DNA of 64,000 bases from Batillaria attramentaria. Its lineage: Eukaryota > Mollusca > Gastropoda > Batillariidae. How positions within the stretch are numbered: the stretch's first letter is position 1; each line of letters begins with the position of its first letter. The notes under the pieces are model-generated. The model had not been told where the DNA came from. It searched no databases and saw only the letters and a program-made list of their open reading frames with translations. The stretch is from assembly GCA_018292915.2 (NCBI GenBank), contig JACVVK020000326.1, forward strand, positions 136,001 to 200,000. Reading direction: 5' to 3'. Below are positions 37,801 to 46,494 of the stretch, piece after piece. A program made the translations under genes and the position numbers.

Positions 37801-38696
37801 GTCCGCGTGCACTCACTGCCGTGCTCCTGGTTAGCATGGCCAAGGTATACAACAACACCTTTCTCCCACGCAATCCGCTGCAGGTATACCTTGTGTTCAA
37901 GCTGCAGCTGTTTCACAACAAGCGTAACATGCTCTGACTTTTGTTCTAACATTATGACTGAAAACTGACGCACAAGCTCTTCTTTTTGACTGGGCTCCAT
38001 GTCTGCATTAAGTCTCAGCGACCATTTGGTTTTAAAGAACTGGCGAAATCCAAACCAGGTTACTGTCAGCAGCTGAGAAGCTCCCTCTGAAAAAGTTAAA
38101 TATGAGAAAACTGAAAGTGGCGCACCTAAATGACAAGTTATTTGCAGCAGGTTGTAATGCAGCAAAGTTTTCAACTTGAAAGTTTTCATTATGTTTTGAG
38201 TTTCCTGTTGTCAAAAAAATAAAATAAATAAATAGAAATTCTTAACATATCAGCCATAAGTGTAAAAAGAAAAAAGAAAAAAAAAAGCACTGTCAACATT
38301 AAGCTCACTTACCAAACACCACTGAAACTACAGTATACAGCGTTTAAAAAATCTCTCTTATGCTTTCTATACAGTGAAAGGGGATTTGGTATGATAAGGG
38401 ATTTGGTCTGGTGATTAATCATAAGGTATCCGACTTTGGAACCTGAGTTGCCTGGTTTGAATCTCTGATGGGCAGGAATTTGGTTGGAGTTTTCCCTTTT
38501 CAAATTGCACAATCATGTGCAGACCTATTCATGGTGCCTGTCCCACCCTCGTATCACACAATATCAAGTGTGCATGTTAAAGATCCTATTCCTAAAGGGA
38601 GGGGCTGCAGAATGGAAAACACACATACTATACATGCAGAAAAAAAGGGGTACCCCCCCCCCCCCCCCACACATATGGGATAATAATTAAAGAGTA

Positions 38697-38727
<31 letters not shown>

Positions 38728-40306
38728 ATGAACAATCAGACTGACCAGGAAAGAAACTGTTTCGCTGGCTCTCTTTCAACACATCCTCCTCTACACGCAG
38801 ATCTGCCAAGAGTACACCAGGGTCTTTCTCATCTTGCAATAGCATATTCCCTTTTAGAAACACAAAGATGTCCTGTGCCACATTCTGCAAGGCTAAATGT
38901 CCGCTCTGACCTCCGGCGTCAGCTGCACTACGGCCCTCACCCTCTCCACCACCATCACACTGCACGCCTGTCATGCCTGCGCTGCTAAGGGAGGAGAGCG
39001 AATGTTTCGTAGAAACCGCTCCGTGTTCTCCCTCTGTCACTGACAAGCTTCTTCTCACACTCCCACTACTGAGAGAAGGGAGGCTGTCTCCAATGCCAGA
39101 ATCAGCAATCCTAGATTGTGTGGCTGCAGAGGAATATGACTGTTTTTCTGCAGCAGGTGCAGCTGTGCTGGGTGATGCCTGTGCTTGTGAGACTGCAGAT
39201 GCTTTCTGTGATGTCTGCTCCTGGTCTTGGTAAGGTCCTTGGCTGGAAGCGTTTGGCTGGTCGTCTGGATCTCCTGCCGCGGCTGCCGGCAACTTCAGGT
39301 CCTCCATCTCTGTGGCAGGATCAGGTGGTACAGCATCAGGCTGTAGGTCACCTGGAGTAAAAAATTGCAATTTCAAGAACTCCTGTCAAAACCGCTGGTG
39401 AAACCTCTGTGTTCATTCCTCACAAACTGAAATATCCTTAAACGGCATAGTTTCATAGGTTCTGTAAAGTGCTAGCACTGCTACTACTGAATATTAATAA
39501 TGATAATACTTATATATAACTGTAACCTATCAGTAAAATTAATAATAAATAAATGCTTATAAATAATAGTTCTAAGCGCTACGTGTATTAGCAGTAACAT
39601 GCTTACTCACTGATGGATTGCACGCGAATGTATCACAGTATGTGTGAAGGCCTAAAAATTTATATCGCTATACCTTTTATGAGTTCAATGAACAGTACAT
39701 GTATTAGTAATTGACCCCCACTGGTCATAACCAAAGAGACATTAGCAAAATTCTTTGTACATGATCATACTGCTCACCCAAAACTTTATCAATACAGTGT
39801 ACAAGTGAGAAACCAACATACATTCACAAAGAAAGGAGAAAAAAGAAGAAAGAAAAGAAAAAAGAAAGAAAGAAAAAAAAAAGAGACAGAAAGAAAACAT
39901 TGCATAAATGTGCAGAGTGGACCCCACACCCCTGGTTTAAGCTATGTCGTGCTTCAGTTAATAAAATGAAATCTTGATTCACTTCTTCCAACAGAAATGT
40001 AGTCTGTGGAGTGAGCACTCTCAACAGGCACAGGTGCAGATAACCATGATGACTGTTCCTGTGTAGCGTCCCCTGAATCTTGGACTGGGGTGGGAAACCT
40101 GAAGGCTTGACCTGAACATAATGAAGTCAATAAAATTATAATAGATAAAACACACATATAAATATATACATCTTTTGAAATGATTTTCAATCTTTGATCA
40201 CCCATGGATTCTCATCCCACGTGAAGGACGATGAAATGCAAGACTGTCAAGATCGAGGCCCAGGAACAGTGGATTTCAGCATAGCAATAATGTTTGGAAT
40301 GCCATC

Positions 40307-40377
<71 letters not shown>

Positions 40378-40383
40378 CCTTGG

Positions 40384-40425
<42 letters not shown>

Positions 40426-41055
40426 CCTACCAAGAGAGACAGAGAGAGAGAGAGGTAGACAGAAACAGAGAGAGAGAGAAATATGAAGAGATAAAAACAG
40501 AGAAAATGACTTATGTGACTGTGCATCAGTGAACGCCAAAGCACCACCTACCGGTGTGCATGTGCCATTTTAAATGGTGAAAAAAGCCCCTTGTTACAAA
40601 CTAAAATCTTGGGCTGTGTTTTGACTGCATTGATAGACTCATTTGAAATCCTAATTCTTACGTACTGTGTATGATGTGGCTGTGAAGCAGGAAACTGCAC
40701 TTCATTTGGATGGTTTAAGTGTGTTTCAGTGTTGTAATTCATATCTCCCGCTTTCTGAGCAGCCACAGTTTTATTTGAATGTTTCAGAATTGTGTAGAGA
40801 AGTTCAGTCCTAAGTTGTTTTCCTTTCTTGGCAGATTCCAGAACATCCTAGTTAAGTTGTTTCTCTATAGAGAAACAACTTTATGAAACGGGGCAGATTT
40901 TGCTACGCGCAGCAGCAAGTTTCAGTGATACAAAACAAGACTGTGACGTTTCTCCACACAATACATACTTTCACGCACACAGTGACGTAACGAAATATGC
41001 GTCATAGACACTCGACGTGCACACTATGCTACTGCGTTCTTTTTGGCGGGAGTTG

Positions 41056-41122
<67 letters not shown>

Positions 41123-43734
41123 GATGTAATGATGGCTATCTCCTAAACCACCTCGTTGGAGGCCTTTTTACTTTGATATAAAATGGGAATTCACCTTCTC
41201 CAGACCTACCTTTCACGAATTTTATCCTGCGGCATTTTCAAAGGAGTTATTGCCGATTTAAAAAAATCGGTCATGTTACGAATTTTTTCGAAAAAAAATG
41301 TTCAAATGGCTTCATTTTCTGAAATTGTGAAGATCATCCAATTATACTGCCTGTTTTCGTAGCACAGCTCTGTAGCTCTGACAGGTTTTGTGTAAGAAAA
41401 ATGTTTCCGAGGTAGGGGTGGTTTGCATATAAGGCCAAATATCTATTAAAAGACTCCTTCAAATTACTCATCATTCCGGTATTTTTGTCACTTGTGCCAA
41501 CTGCACATATGATGTGAACTACTGCACTATTATAGCTTTAGTATTGAGAATAACAGAGCTTTTCGATAAACACATTTTTTCATGTTTCTGCGAGAAGCGC
41601 CGGTCAAAAAAGTTCCAATATTGCAGTTTTGTAAGTACAATTCAAGGCACTTAAGTCCACGTTTCATCAGCTCTCTAGATCTTCCAGATTTTATGTCAAA
41701 ATTAATTCAGTCACGGAAGTCACAAAAGCAACAAGGAAATCACAAGATATGAAGAAGTAGCATCTGTCAGACGAGCAGCGTGAGGCTGACGTCAAATGTA
41801 TGGTTCACAGACAAAATCTGCAAGTATCGTCACTGCTTCCGACATTTCATCAGCACTCTACATCTTCCAGATTTCATGTGAAAAATAATTCAGTCGGAGA
41901 AGTCACAAAGCCAACAGGGAAATCACAAGACAAGAACAAGCATCCTCAGACGCTCTCAGTGCTAGAGGCTGACGTCAAAAGTTTAGTTCACGGAATTGAC
42001 GTCATCTCTCTCTCTCTCTCTCTGTATGACGACCTGCCTGAGGCTGACGTCAAATGTTTAGTTCACGGAACTGACGTCTCTCTCTCTCTCTCTGGGGAGC
42101 CAGGGTGGCCGAATGGTAGAGCGTTGGACTTTCAATGCTTGGGCTGAGAGTTCGAATCCCGGCCGCTGGGGCCAAATATTTGTGCTGGCCTTTTTCTCGT
42201 TGCCCCGTCTTTGATATCACCCTTATGTGGTGGAAAAGGACGTTAAACTCCTAAACACCCACCTACCCACCCTCTCTCTCTGCCTCTCTCTCTCTCCCTT
42301 CTTCCCCGACCCGGCCCCACCCCCAGTCACGTGGCTAATCGGTCGAGGTCGTAGAAGATCTAGTGTCATTGGTAGAACTTGGAGAGGGGAGAACCGGCAA
42401 CAATAACAACAAAACAGACAAAATAAAATGAAGTTTGGAGAAACAACTTTGTAGGACGGGGCCGTTCCTCCTTTTTTTGTACCATGCTGACCGAGTTTTG
42501 AATGTTTACTCTCAAGTTCACTTTGCTGATGTAATGTTTCTTCTTCAAGAATCATCTTGACATTTTGTATATATACATGTATAAATCTCTGATTGACGTA
42601 ACTGCCTGGTGTCATGGAAAATGCAATATTGTTCGAGTAGGTTCCCACGCAATGTAGGGCAATGATGCAATGTTTTCGTTGACGTTTTGGTGACTATAAT
42701 TTATATTTTGATTGGAAGAGAAGTTTTGTGGGGTGACATGTCCAGCATTTCCTCGAAAGTTTTGTAGCGTGTGGTTGTATGGTTTACCTGTATAAAAGAT
42801 GCTGCTGTATAGAGAAGAGAAGAGAGATGGAAGAATGATGAGATGATGCATTGAGAGACTGATGTGAGACTGTGAGCCGGAGCTTGTAACGTAAACAAAT
42901 TCTGTTCGTTGTTTCAATCGAGATCGTCGGTGTCTTTCTTCAGCCATTGCATCCTGACAATACCGCCCTACGCAGGATTCCAAAAGAACTAGTCACACCT
43001 TACTACCATCATCTAACTCTACCGTGACACCCCTCTTCAACTCTAAAGAAAGACGCAAGCAGAAAACAATGAACACCACAAACAGACTTGAGTGGTGAAC
43101 AGAAAATACAAAGTTAACTTAAACTAGTTAAATTTATAGTCAAAAATCTTTTCCAGTTTGTACCATTTTGGTCCTGCATTGTAGCAGTTCTTGTGTCGCC
43201 ATCAGTAGTCGGAAGGCTAGGAATCGACCTCAAATCACCAGAACCAACAGTGGCACCTATCTCCGAAAGTCCCTCTTGAACCCTTTCATCTGTGACTGGT
43301 TGACTGCTCGTGGTACTCATACTTCCTGAAATATATAGCACATCATCATGTGTTGGTGGAGTGTAACTGTGACTCACTGTGCAACACACTCATTCATTCC
43401 AACAAGCCTTTGTTCGTCTTATCAGACTGAGCTGTCTACTGTTACATAAGGAAGTCCACACTGACTGACATTTAGAAATTACAATGCTTTGTCCCAAAAA
43501 AGAAGGAAAAAAAAAAAAAAGAAGGGAAAAACCCTTGGGGAAAAAAAAAGAAAGAGTGAAACTCAGAAAGATCTTCCACTGTCCCTGTACGTGTATACAC
43601 ATATATGCATGTATATTAATCTGAAATGGCCTGTTCACGTCTGTGGTGTACACAACACAACAAGAGTTGCAGACTAAGTCAAGTCCATAACAAACATCTG
43701 TAACCCCCTCTTACCCACTACCATCACCGCCCTC

Positions 43735-43780
<46 letters not shown>

Positions 43781-44452
43781 GAGCGTGACACATTTGAGAA
43801 TGCTGGGAAAGACCTAAAAAGAAAGAAAAAAATGCTATGCCAATTGATGTAGTTTCCAAGAATCAAGCCAGGAATTCCTAACCTCCAGATTAAATCATTT
43901 TCCTGCTCCTAATCCCATCTTTATGGTCTCAAATCATAAAAAAAAAGCTTTCAGCCTTTAGGATACATGCATGCATGGGCATATACACATATATGATATA
44001 TGCATATATCTGCATCAGTATACCTATGCAACTCTACTCCACAGCCAAAGCATGATTTGCTGACCACCTAAGAGTAAGACTGGCGGTTGTTTTTTTTTTT
44101 TTTTTTTTTTAAACAAGCCCAGTTGGGTGATTTAACTTCAACTACATGTAGTAGCCAATATCACTGTACACTAGTGCACAGTTTATCATACAGTTCATCA
44201 GAATCATGCATGCATGCACAATGTGCATCACATCTACAGAATATCCTCTTTGATTTTACTGGATCATGTTGTACTACACCAACTGGTGCACTGTGGAGTT
44301 TTACAAAATTCTTTAAAAAACAAATATATATACTCACGTCTTGGGCCTGGGGAAGGGTCTTTGTTGCGTTGACCATCATAATTGAAAGTCATTGTATCTG
44401 CAGTGTGTACAGTGTCTGCCTTTTGTATAGTGACTTTCATTTTTGATGACAT
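20187..44452 (-). CDS. Large multidomain protein: coiled coil, vWA, two MIB/HERC2 and WWE domains; unrecognised family
   Basis: Twenty-seven coding exons with consistent phases give 1541 aa. The first five from the start are 44338-44452, 43164-43325, 39983-40111, 38746-39351 and 37077-38086; the rest are listed in the domain entries below. The start is MSSKMKVTIQKADTVHTADT. Residues about 1-340 are low-complexity (S/P/T/A/D-rich). About 300-450 is a predicted folded region (VTWFGFRQFFKTKWSLRL, LVVKQLQLEHKVYLQRIAW) that I do not recognise. Coiled coils cover about 560-800, and a basic/serine-rich linker 844-958. vWA is at about 1003-1180, the MIB/HERC2 domains at about 1287-1342 and 1363-1418, and WWE at about 1455-1521. 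No RING or HECT is visible and there is no signal peptide or membrane segment, so it should be intracellular. MIB/HERC2 and WWE domains are typical of ubiquitin ligases and ADP-ribose readers, so an adaptor role in ubiquitin or PAR signalling is a guess. That these exons are coding is near certain; that they form one gene is supported by the unbroken phases. Confidence 0.5.
20765..21810 (-). other. WWE domain exons of the vWA gene; last coding exon at 20187-20248
   Basis: Exons: 21734-21810 (MPEFPRMGQPAHGDVEQDKD linker), 21243-21387, 20765-20838 and 20187-20248. The WWE pattern is W-K-W-K-D…W-R-L-Y-T…E…Y followed by VSFKTWQEKGVDGGPACDVE. WWE domains bind the iso-ADP-ribose unit of poly(ADP-ribose), or protein partners, in PARPs, RNF146, HUWE1 and DTX proteins. 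The last part (…FKTWQEKGVDGG…) departs from the usual T-G-x-x-R-x-v-R end, so ligand binding is not assured. The protein ends NDLLAYDLSLQLD. Confidence 0.5.
22056..22290. repeat. Inverted and direct GCGAACTATACC motifs with telomere-like interior
   Basis: GTATAGTTCGC at about 22066 is the inverse of GCGAACTATAC found at about 22093 and 22264. GGCGAACTATACCA occurs again at 23157. Between the copies (22155-22207) lies a degenerate GGTTAGG/GGTTTAGGG run. Probably the remains of a small inverted-repeat element in an intron of the vWA gene. Confidence 0.5.
22666..22945. mobile_element. MITE family A, copy 1
   Basis: The 280-bp element begins GGGCCCACATGTAAAACTCA and its other end, inverted, reads GGGCCCGCATGTTAAAGTCG, an imperfect 26-bp terminal inverted repeat. 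The interior has GGTTAATTTAACCC and a poly-A-rich middle. A second copy in opposite orientation is at 29733-30013. It lies in a vWA-gene intron. Confidence 0.5.
23247..23321 (+). repeat. (AT)n(GT)n microsatellite
   Basis: A run of TA followed by about 60 bp of pure TG in a vWA-gene intron. Confidence 0.5.
24950..25257 (-). mobile_element. tRNA-derived SINE (family 4), reversed
   Basis: On the minus strand the head at 25190-25257 reads TGGTCTAGTGGTTAAGGCAT … and has the B-box GGTTCGAGTCC (25202-25212 inverted). The body runs down to about 24950 with GGCAGGAATATGGTGGG. A plus-strand relative is at 38395-38600 and a decayed one near 5995-6115. Confidence 0.5.
25770..25895 (-). pseudogene. Truncated duplicate of a vWA-gene exon
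   Basis: This segment repeats the exon at 27237-27353 plus about 45 bp of its upstream intron. The acceptor and the first 26 codons (QTIGRVYRMVKKHKDDYSTD, then ERMLEL) are kept with K/R and N/K changes. The end of the exon and its GTAAGC donor are missing; the copy breaks at CTT|GTGTGTGATG in an AC-rich run. It sits in the same intron, one exon downstream of the original. Read through, it would give a premature change of sequence, so it is best called a broken exon copy. Confidence 0.5.
26225..27236. other. vWA-gene intron with SINE-like sequence
   Basis: Apart from homopolymer runs and (AC)n near 26990-27015, 26920-27185 resembles a dispersed SINE: 'acagtttatataacgcctat' at the start and 'gggctttgaattgagtcag', then 'gcgttccagacagaggggg' later. 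A possible relative is at 32160-32330. No exon was found here. Confidence 0.5.
27557..27650 (+). repeat. (ATGT)n microsatellite
   Basis: About 94 bp of GTAT units with a few interruptions in a vWA-gene intron. Confidence 0.5.
29733..30013. mobile_element. MITE family A, copy 2 (inverted relative to copy 1)
   Basis: It is 281 bp long and matches the reverse complement of 22666-22945 along its length (for example AGCTCTAGGGTTAAATTTTC and GGTCCATTCCA). The terminal GGGCCC is retained only on the right side; the left end has decayed to GGCTCCGCATGT. Confidence 0.5.
30530..30690 (-). mobile_element. tRNA-derived SINE (family 1), reversed, inside a vWA-gene intron
   Basis: On the minus strand the tRNA-like head begins GGGAGCCAGGATAGCC and the body contains GGGGCCAAATATTTGTGCTG and ends near GGTGTTACACCC. 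It is colinear with the copy at 42095-42271. Confidence 0.5.
30772..31165 (+). mobile_element. tRNA-derived SINE (family 2), full length
   Basis: The tRNA-like head at 30773-30840 has GTGGTCTAGTGGTTAAGAGA and B-box GGTTCGAGTCC at 30819-30829. The body contains GAATTTTTCCCTCTCATATG, GGAAATGTTCAGCCCACC and AAATAGCTGAGCTGACCC, and ends in (ATT)n after GAGCCTATACAATATT. Related copies: 54733-55090 (reversed), 47835-48005 (reversed, partial) and 54115-54290 (partial). Confidence 0.5.
31290..31365 (-). mobile_element. SINE family 1, truncated tail, reversed
   Basis: GGGTGGAGGTTTGGGGGTTT followed by AACGTCCTTTTCCACCGCAT is the reverse complement of the family 1 3' end. Confidence 0.5.
32359..37400 (-). 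other. Coiled-coil and linker exons of the vWA gene
   Basis: This span covers the C-terminal coding part of exon 5 (37077-38086) and exons 35715-35969, 34078-34329, 33023-33201 and 32359-32460. Q/E/K/L-rich heptads (for example LREMQVKLDRTGS, QQDVQKQQLMIEDVQK, LQCRELAVQRDKRVELMLQK, LIELNKLRQELQQLKVQ) indicate a long coiled coil. It is followed by a disordered segment (KTYADAAASGDGPKQEQDSP, then RRSPPGSDSSSSSGDNNSR). The following exons 31832-31893 and 31384-31494 lead into the vWA domain. Dimerisation is the likely role of the coil. Confidence 0.5.
35130..35345 (+). repeat. Oligo-C/oligo-A junction and (CAAA)n tract
   Basis: Runs of C (35131-35138 and about 35177-35199) are followed by about 20 A and 120 bp of CAAA-like repeats in a vWA-gene intron. 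Confidence 0.5.
38395..38600 (+). mobile_element. SINE family 4 copy, plus strand, decayed head
   Basis: GGTCTGGTGATTAATCATAA, TTTGGAACCTGAGTTGCCTG and GGTTTGAATCTC follow the tRNA-like head of the element at 24950-25257. CATGTGCAGACC and GGTGCCTGTCCC match its body. It lies in a vWA-gene intron. Confidence 0.5.
40309..40480 (+). repeat. (GT)n(GA)n compound microsatellite
   Basis: About 68 bp of GT are followed by about 90 bp of GA-rich repeats, in the intron between the second and third coding exons of the vWA gene. The Thr-His and Leu-Ser frames across it are artefacts. Confidence 0.5.
40854..40881. repeat. 28-bp perfect palindrome
   Basis: AAGTTGTTTCTCTA and its exact inverse meet at CTATAG (40865-40870). 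No spacer. In a vWA-gene intron. Confidence 0.5.
41057..41119 (+). repeat. (GT)n microsatellite
   Basis: About 63 bp of pure GT in the same intron. Confidence 0.5.
41660..42085 (+). repeat. Tandem duplication with a cluster of TGACGTCA sites
   Basis: 41665-41815 and 41847-41995 are diverged copies (shared: CATCTTCCAGATTTCATGTG-like, GAAGTCACAAA, GAAATCACAAGA, GAGGCTGACGTCAAA). A shorter third copy is at 42040-42085. Perfect TGACGTCA palindromes lie at 41787-41794, 41970-41977, 41997-42004 and 42045-42052, with TGACGTCT at 42072-42079. TGACGTCA is the CREB/ATF consensus; function is untested. Confidence 0.5.
42095..42271 (+). mobile_element. tRNA-derived SINE (family 1), best full-length copy
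   Basis: The tRNA-like head runs 42095-42170: GGGAGCCAGGGTGGCCGAAT, then TGGTAGAGCGTTGGAC and B-box-like AGTTCGAATCC (42149-42159). The body has GGGGCCAAATATTTGTGCTG, CCCCGTCTTTGATATCACCC and TGTGGTGGAAAAGGACGTTA, and ends in repeated CACCCACC. Five or more partial copies lie in the window. Confidence 0.5.
43738..43778 (+). repeat. (AC)n microsatellite
   Basis: About 41 bp of AC in the first intron of the vWA gene. Confidence 0.5.
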
Positions 44453-46192
44453 GGCTGACCTGTGGTGGGAGATTAAAAAAAAAAAGTTCTTGCATTAAAG
44501 TAATATAACAACTTGTCAGTATGAATAACAAGATCGGATAAGATGAAGGAGACTACAGAACCTAGGAATATAGATATGATAATGTTGATGTGTTGGTGTG
44601 TTCCAAAATATCAGACTACGGGTATGCACAGTTCGAGTGACTAACAACTCTATGAAGCAGCATGACAAAGATTTGAAAAAAACAAACAACAAAAACACAC
44701 ACACCAAAAAACCCAACAACAACAAAAACACTTGCAGGTAAGGCTACGCTACACAGGCTGTGAATGTGATTTGGGGATCAATCGATCTTTACTGGGCACA
44801 ATCTTAAGTGAAGGGAAGGATGCCAGAGTGGAGAGAAAGACAAGCTTGTAATGTTCAACTTCTTGGTCTTAAGACGGTATCACGGTGGACATTCTGAGTA
44901 AAATGTCCCGTCCGTAGATGTGTCATGCTTTTACAGCTGTAAAACTGAAGTCAATTTGGTACAGCCAAGACAGACTGCCACGACACTCATGGTTTTAATC
45001 CAGTTCATAAATTTCTTTCAGACAAGAATGACTGCCGTGTAGACGGGGAAAAGTAGAAGGGTGTACGCTGGGCCTGACTGACAAAACCCAGGACCAAGGA
45101 AAGCGAGTTTTTGCGTAGTCGAGTTATTTAGCCTCTTGTGTATTAGTTCCCTGTGACTTGTACTCTTTACCATACTGGAAAAGCAGTTAACTTTGTGAGG
45201 CATATGGCGAAGAAGCCGATAATACTCACCAAAAATCAAAACGAGATGCAAGCTACGCCCGCAAGCCAGATCAGTCTGGCCGTCCCGATCTGCTACACAG
45301 GTTCTGGTTTTTCACAAACAACTATGACACGATTTCCTGGCATGACTGCCTTTCCGGAAAACGGGGATTTCCAGAGTAAGCGACGCGCACTTCGCCTGCG
45401 CTATAAATAGCCCTTAAAGCGGATCTCATGAAACAGACACTGCAGACACATGAAAATTCATCCAGGACGACACACATTCATTCACACAAGTCCTTCAGAT
45501 CTGTAAACATAAAAGCTTGTTAAAACGTGAAAGATTTGTGCACTGGTAACCAGAGCACACAGTGCGCTCTTCTCCTCAAGGAGGAGCAGACAGTTCTATC
45601 TATCTATGTACCCAAACGTACATAAAGCATGTGGATAAAACTAATAGGTACTTGATATTTCTGTTTGCCGTAAATACTTAAAGCTTTGTTTTGTTGTTTG
45701 TGTTCTTTTCATGGTGGTTGTTTTTGTCTAAACAGGGGTACAACGACGGGTGCAGTCATGTTTATATGTTTATCTATTTTCGGGTAAATAGACGATTTAT
45801 AAGGCTTCGTTGAGAGTAACGCCCCCTTGATGTTCGCGGCAAAGAGCGTATGTTACTATGCAATCTTACCATATCTTACCAGCTTATTGTCTTTCTAAGA
45901 AGATACAAATGGCTCCTCTTTACAACTGTTTGATACAAAAAATCAGCCTTTCGAGCAGAGAGCCGTAATTTTTTTTGTAGTTACGGATGGAAACCATTTC
46001 AGTGTAAATAGCTCATTGGATCAAAGTATAGCCCAGAAAAGGAGGGAGAATGTGAAGCATAAATTTATAAACATCTCTGAAGTTATCTGGCCCCTCTAGA
46101 GTAAAACAGAACAAAATCTGCATGTTTAAAAAAAATTGTGATACCACTGTGCCATCAGACTGTTTCAGCCTTCCCCCTTCCACTGTATGCGT

Positions 46193-46230
<38 letters not shown>

Positions 46231-46494
46231 GCATGTGAACACTTACGGTCACCTATACACATCTAACTGTAGCTGTTCATCTTAATTTTTGTCTGTTTGC
46301 AAGGTGTAGCATAACACTGGCATCGGTCAGGACGCTGTAACAAAAAACAACAACAACAAAAATGGAGAAACTCGAACAAACTAAGGAAAGCAGAATGTGT
46401 GCATGTGCATATTAACAGCTGAATCTAGTACATGTATTATTTGATAAAAAAAATGTTAATGCGTTTCTAGATCTCATCGACATATCTGTCAGAA
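44453..46494. promoter_or_regulatory. Divergent upstream region of the vWA gene and POLK
   Basis: The two genes are head to head with about 2.04 kb between start codons. On the plus strand TATAAATAG at 45402-45410 follows a GC-rich block (CGACGCGCACTTCGCCTGCG) and could start POLK. An acceptor TTTCTAG at 46464-46470, 24 bp before the POLK start codon, suggests a non-coding first exon upstream. An acceptor-like CCCACCACAG just before the vWA-gene start suggests the same on the other side. An (AC)n tract lies at about 46194-46226. No convincing ORF is present. Promoter assignment is inference. Confidence 0.5.

Noticed and set aside
37465..37834. Plus-strand open frames opposite vWA-gene exon 5 (also opposite exons at 38746-39351 and 34078-34329)
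   Set aside because: They are shadows of a long coding exon on the minus strand.
45153..45410. 85-codon plus-strand open frame upstream of POLK
   Set aside because: It overlaps the probable promoter, has no similarity I recognise, and is not in phase with any POLK exon.
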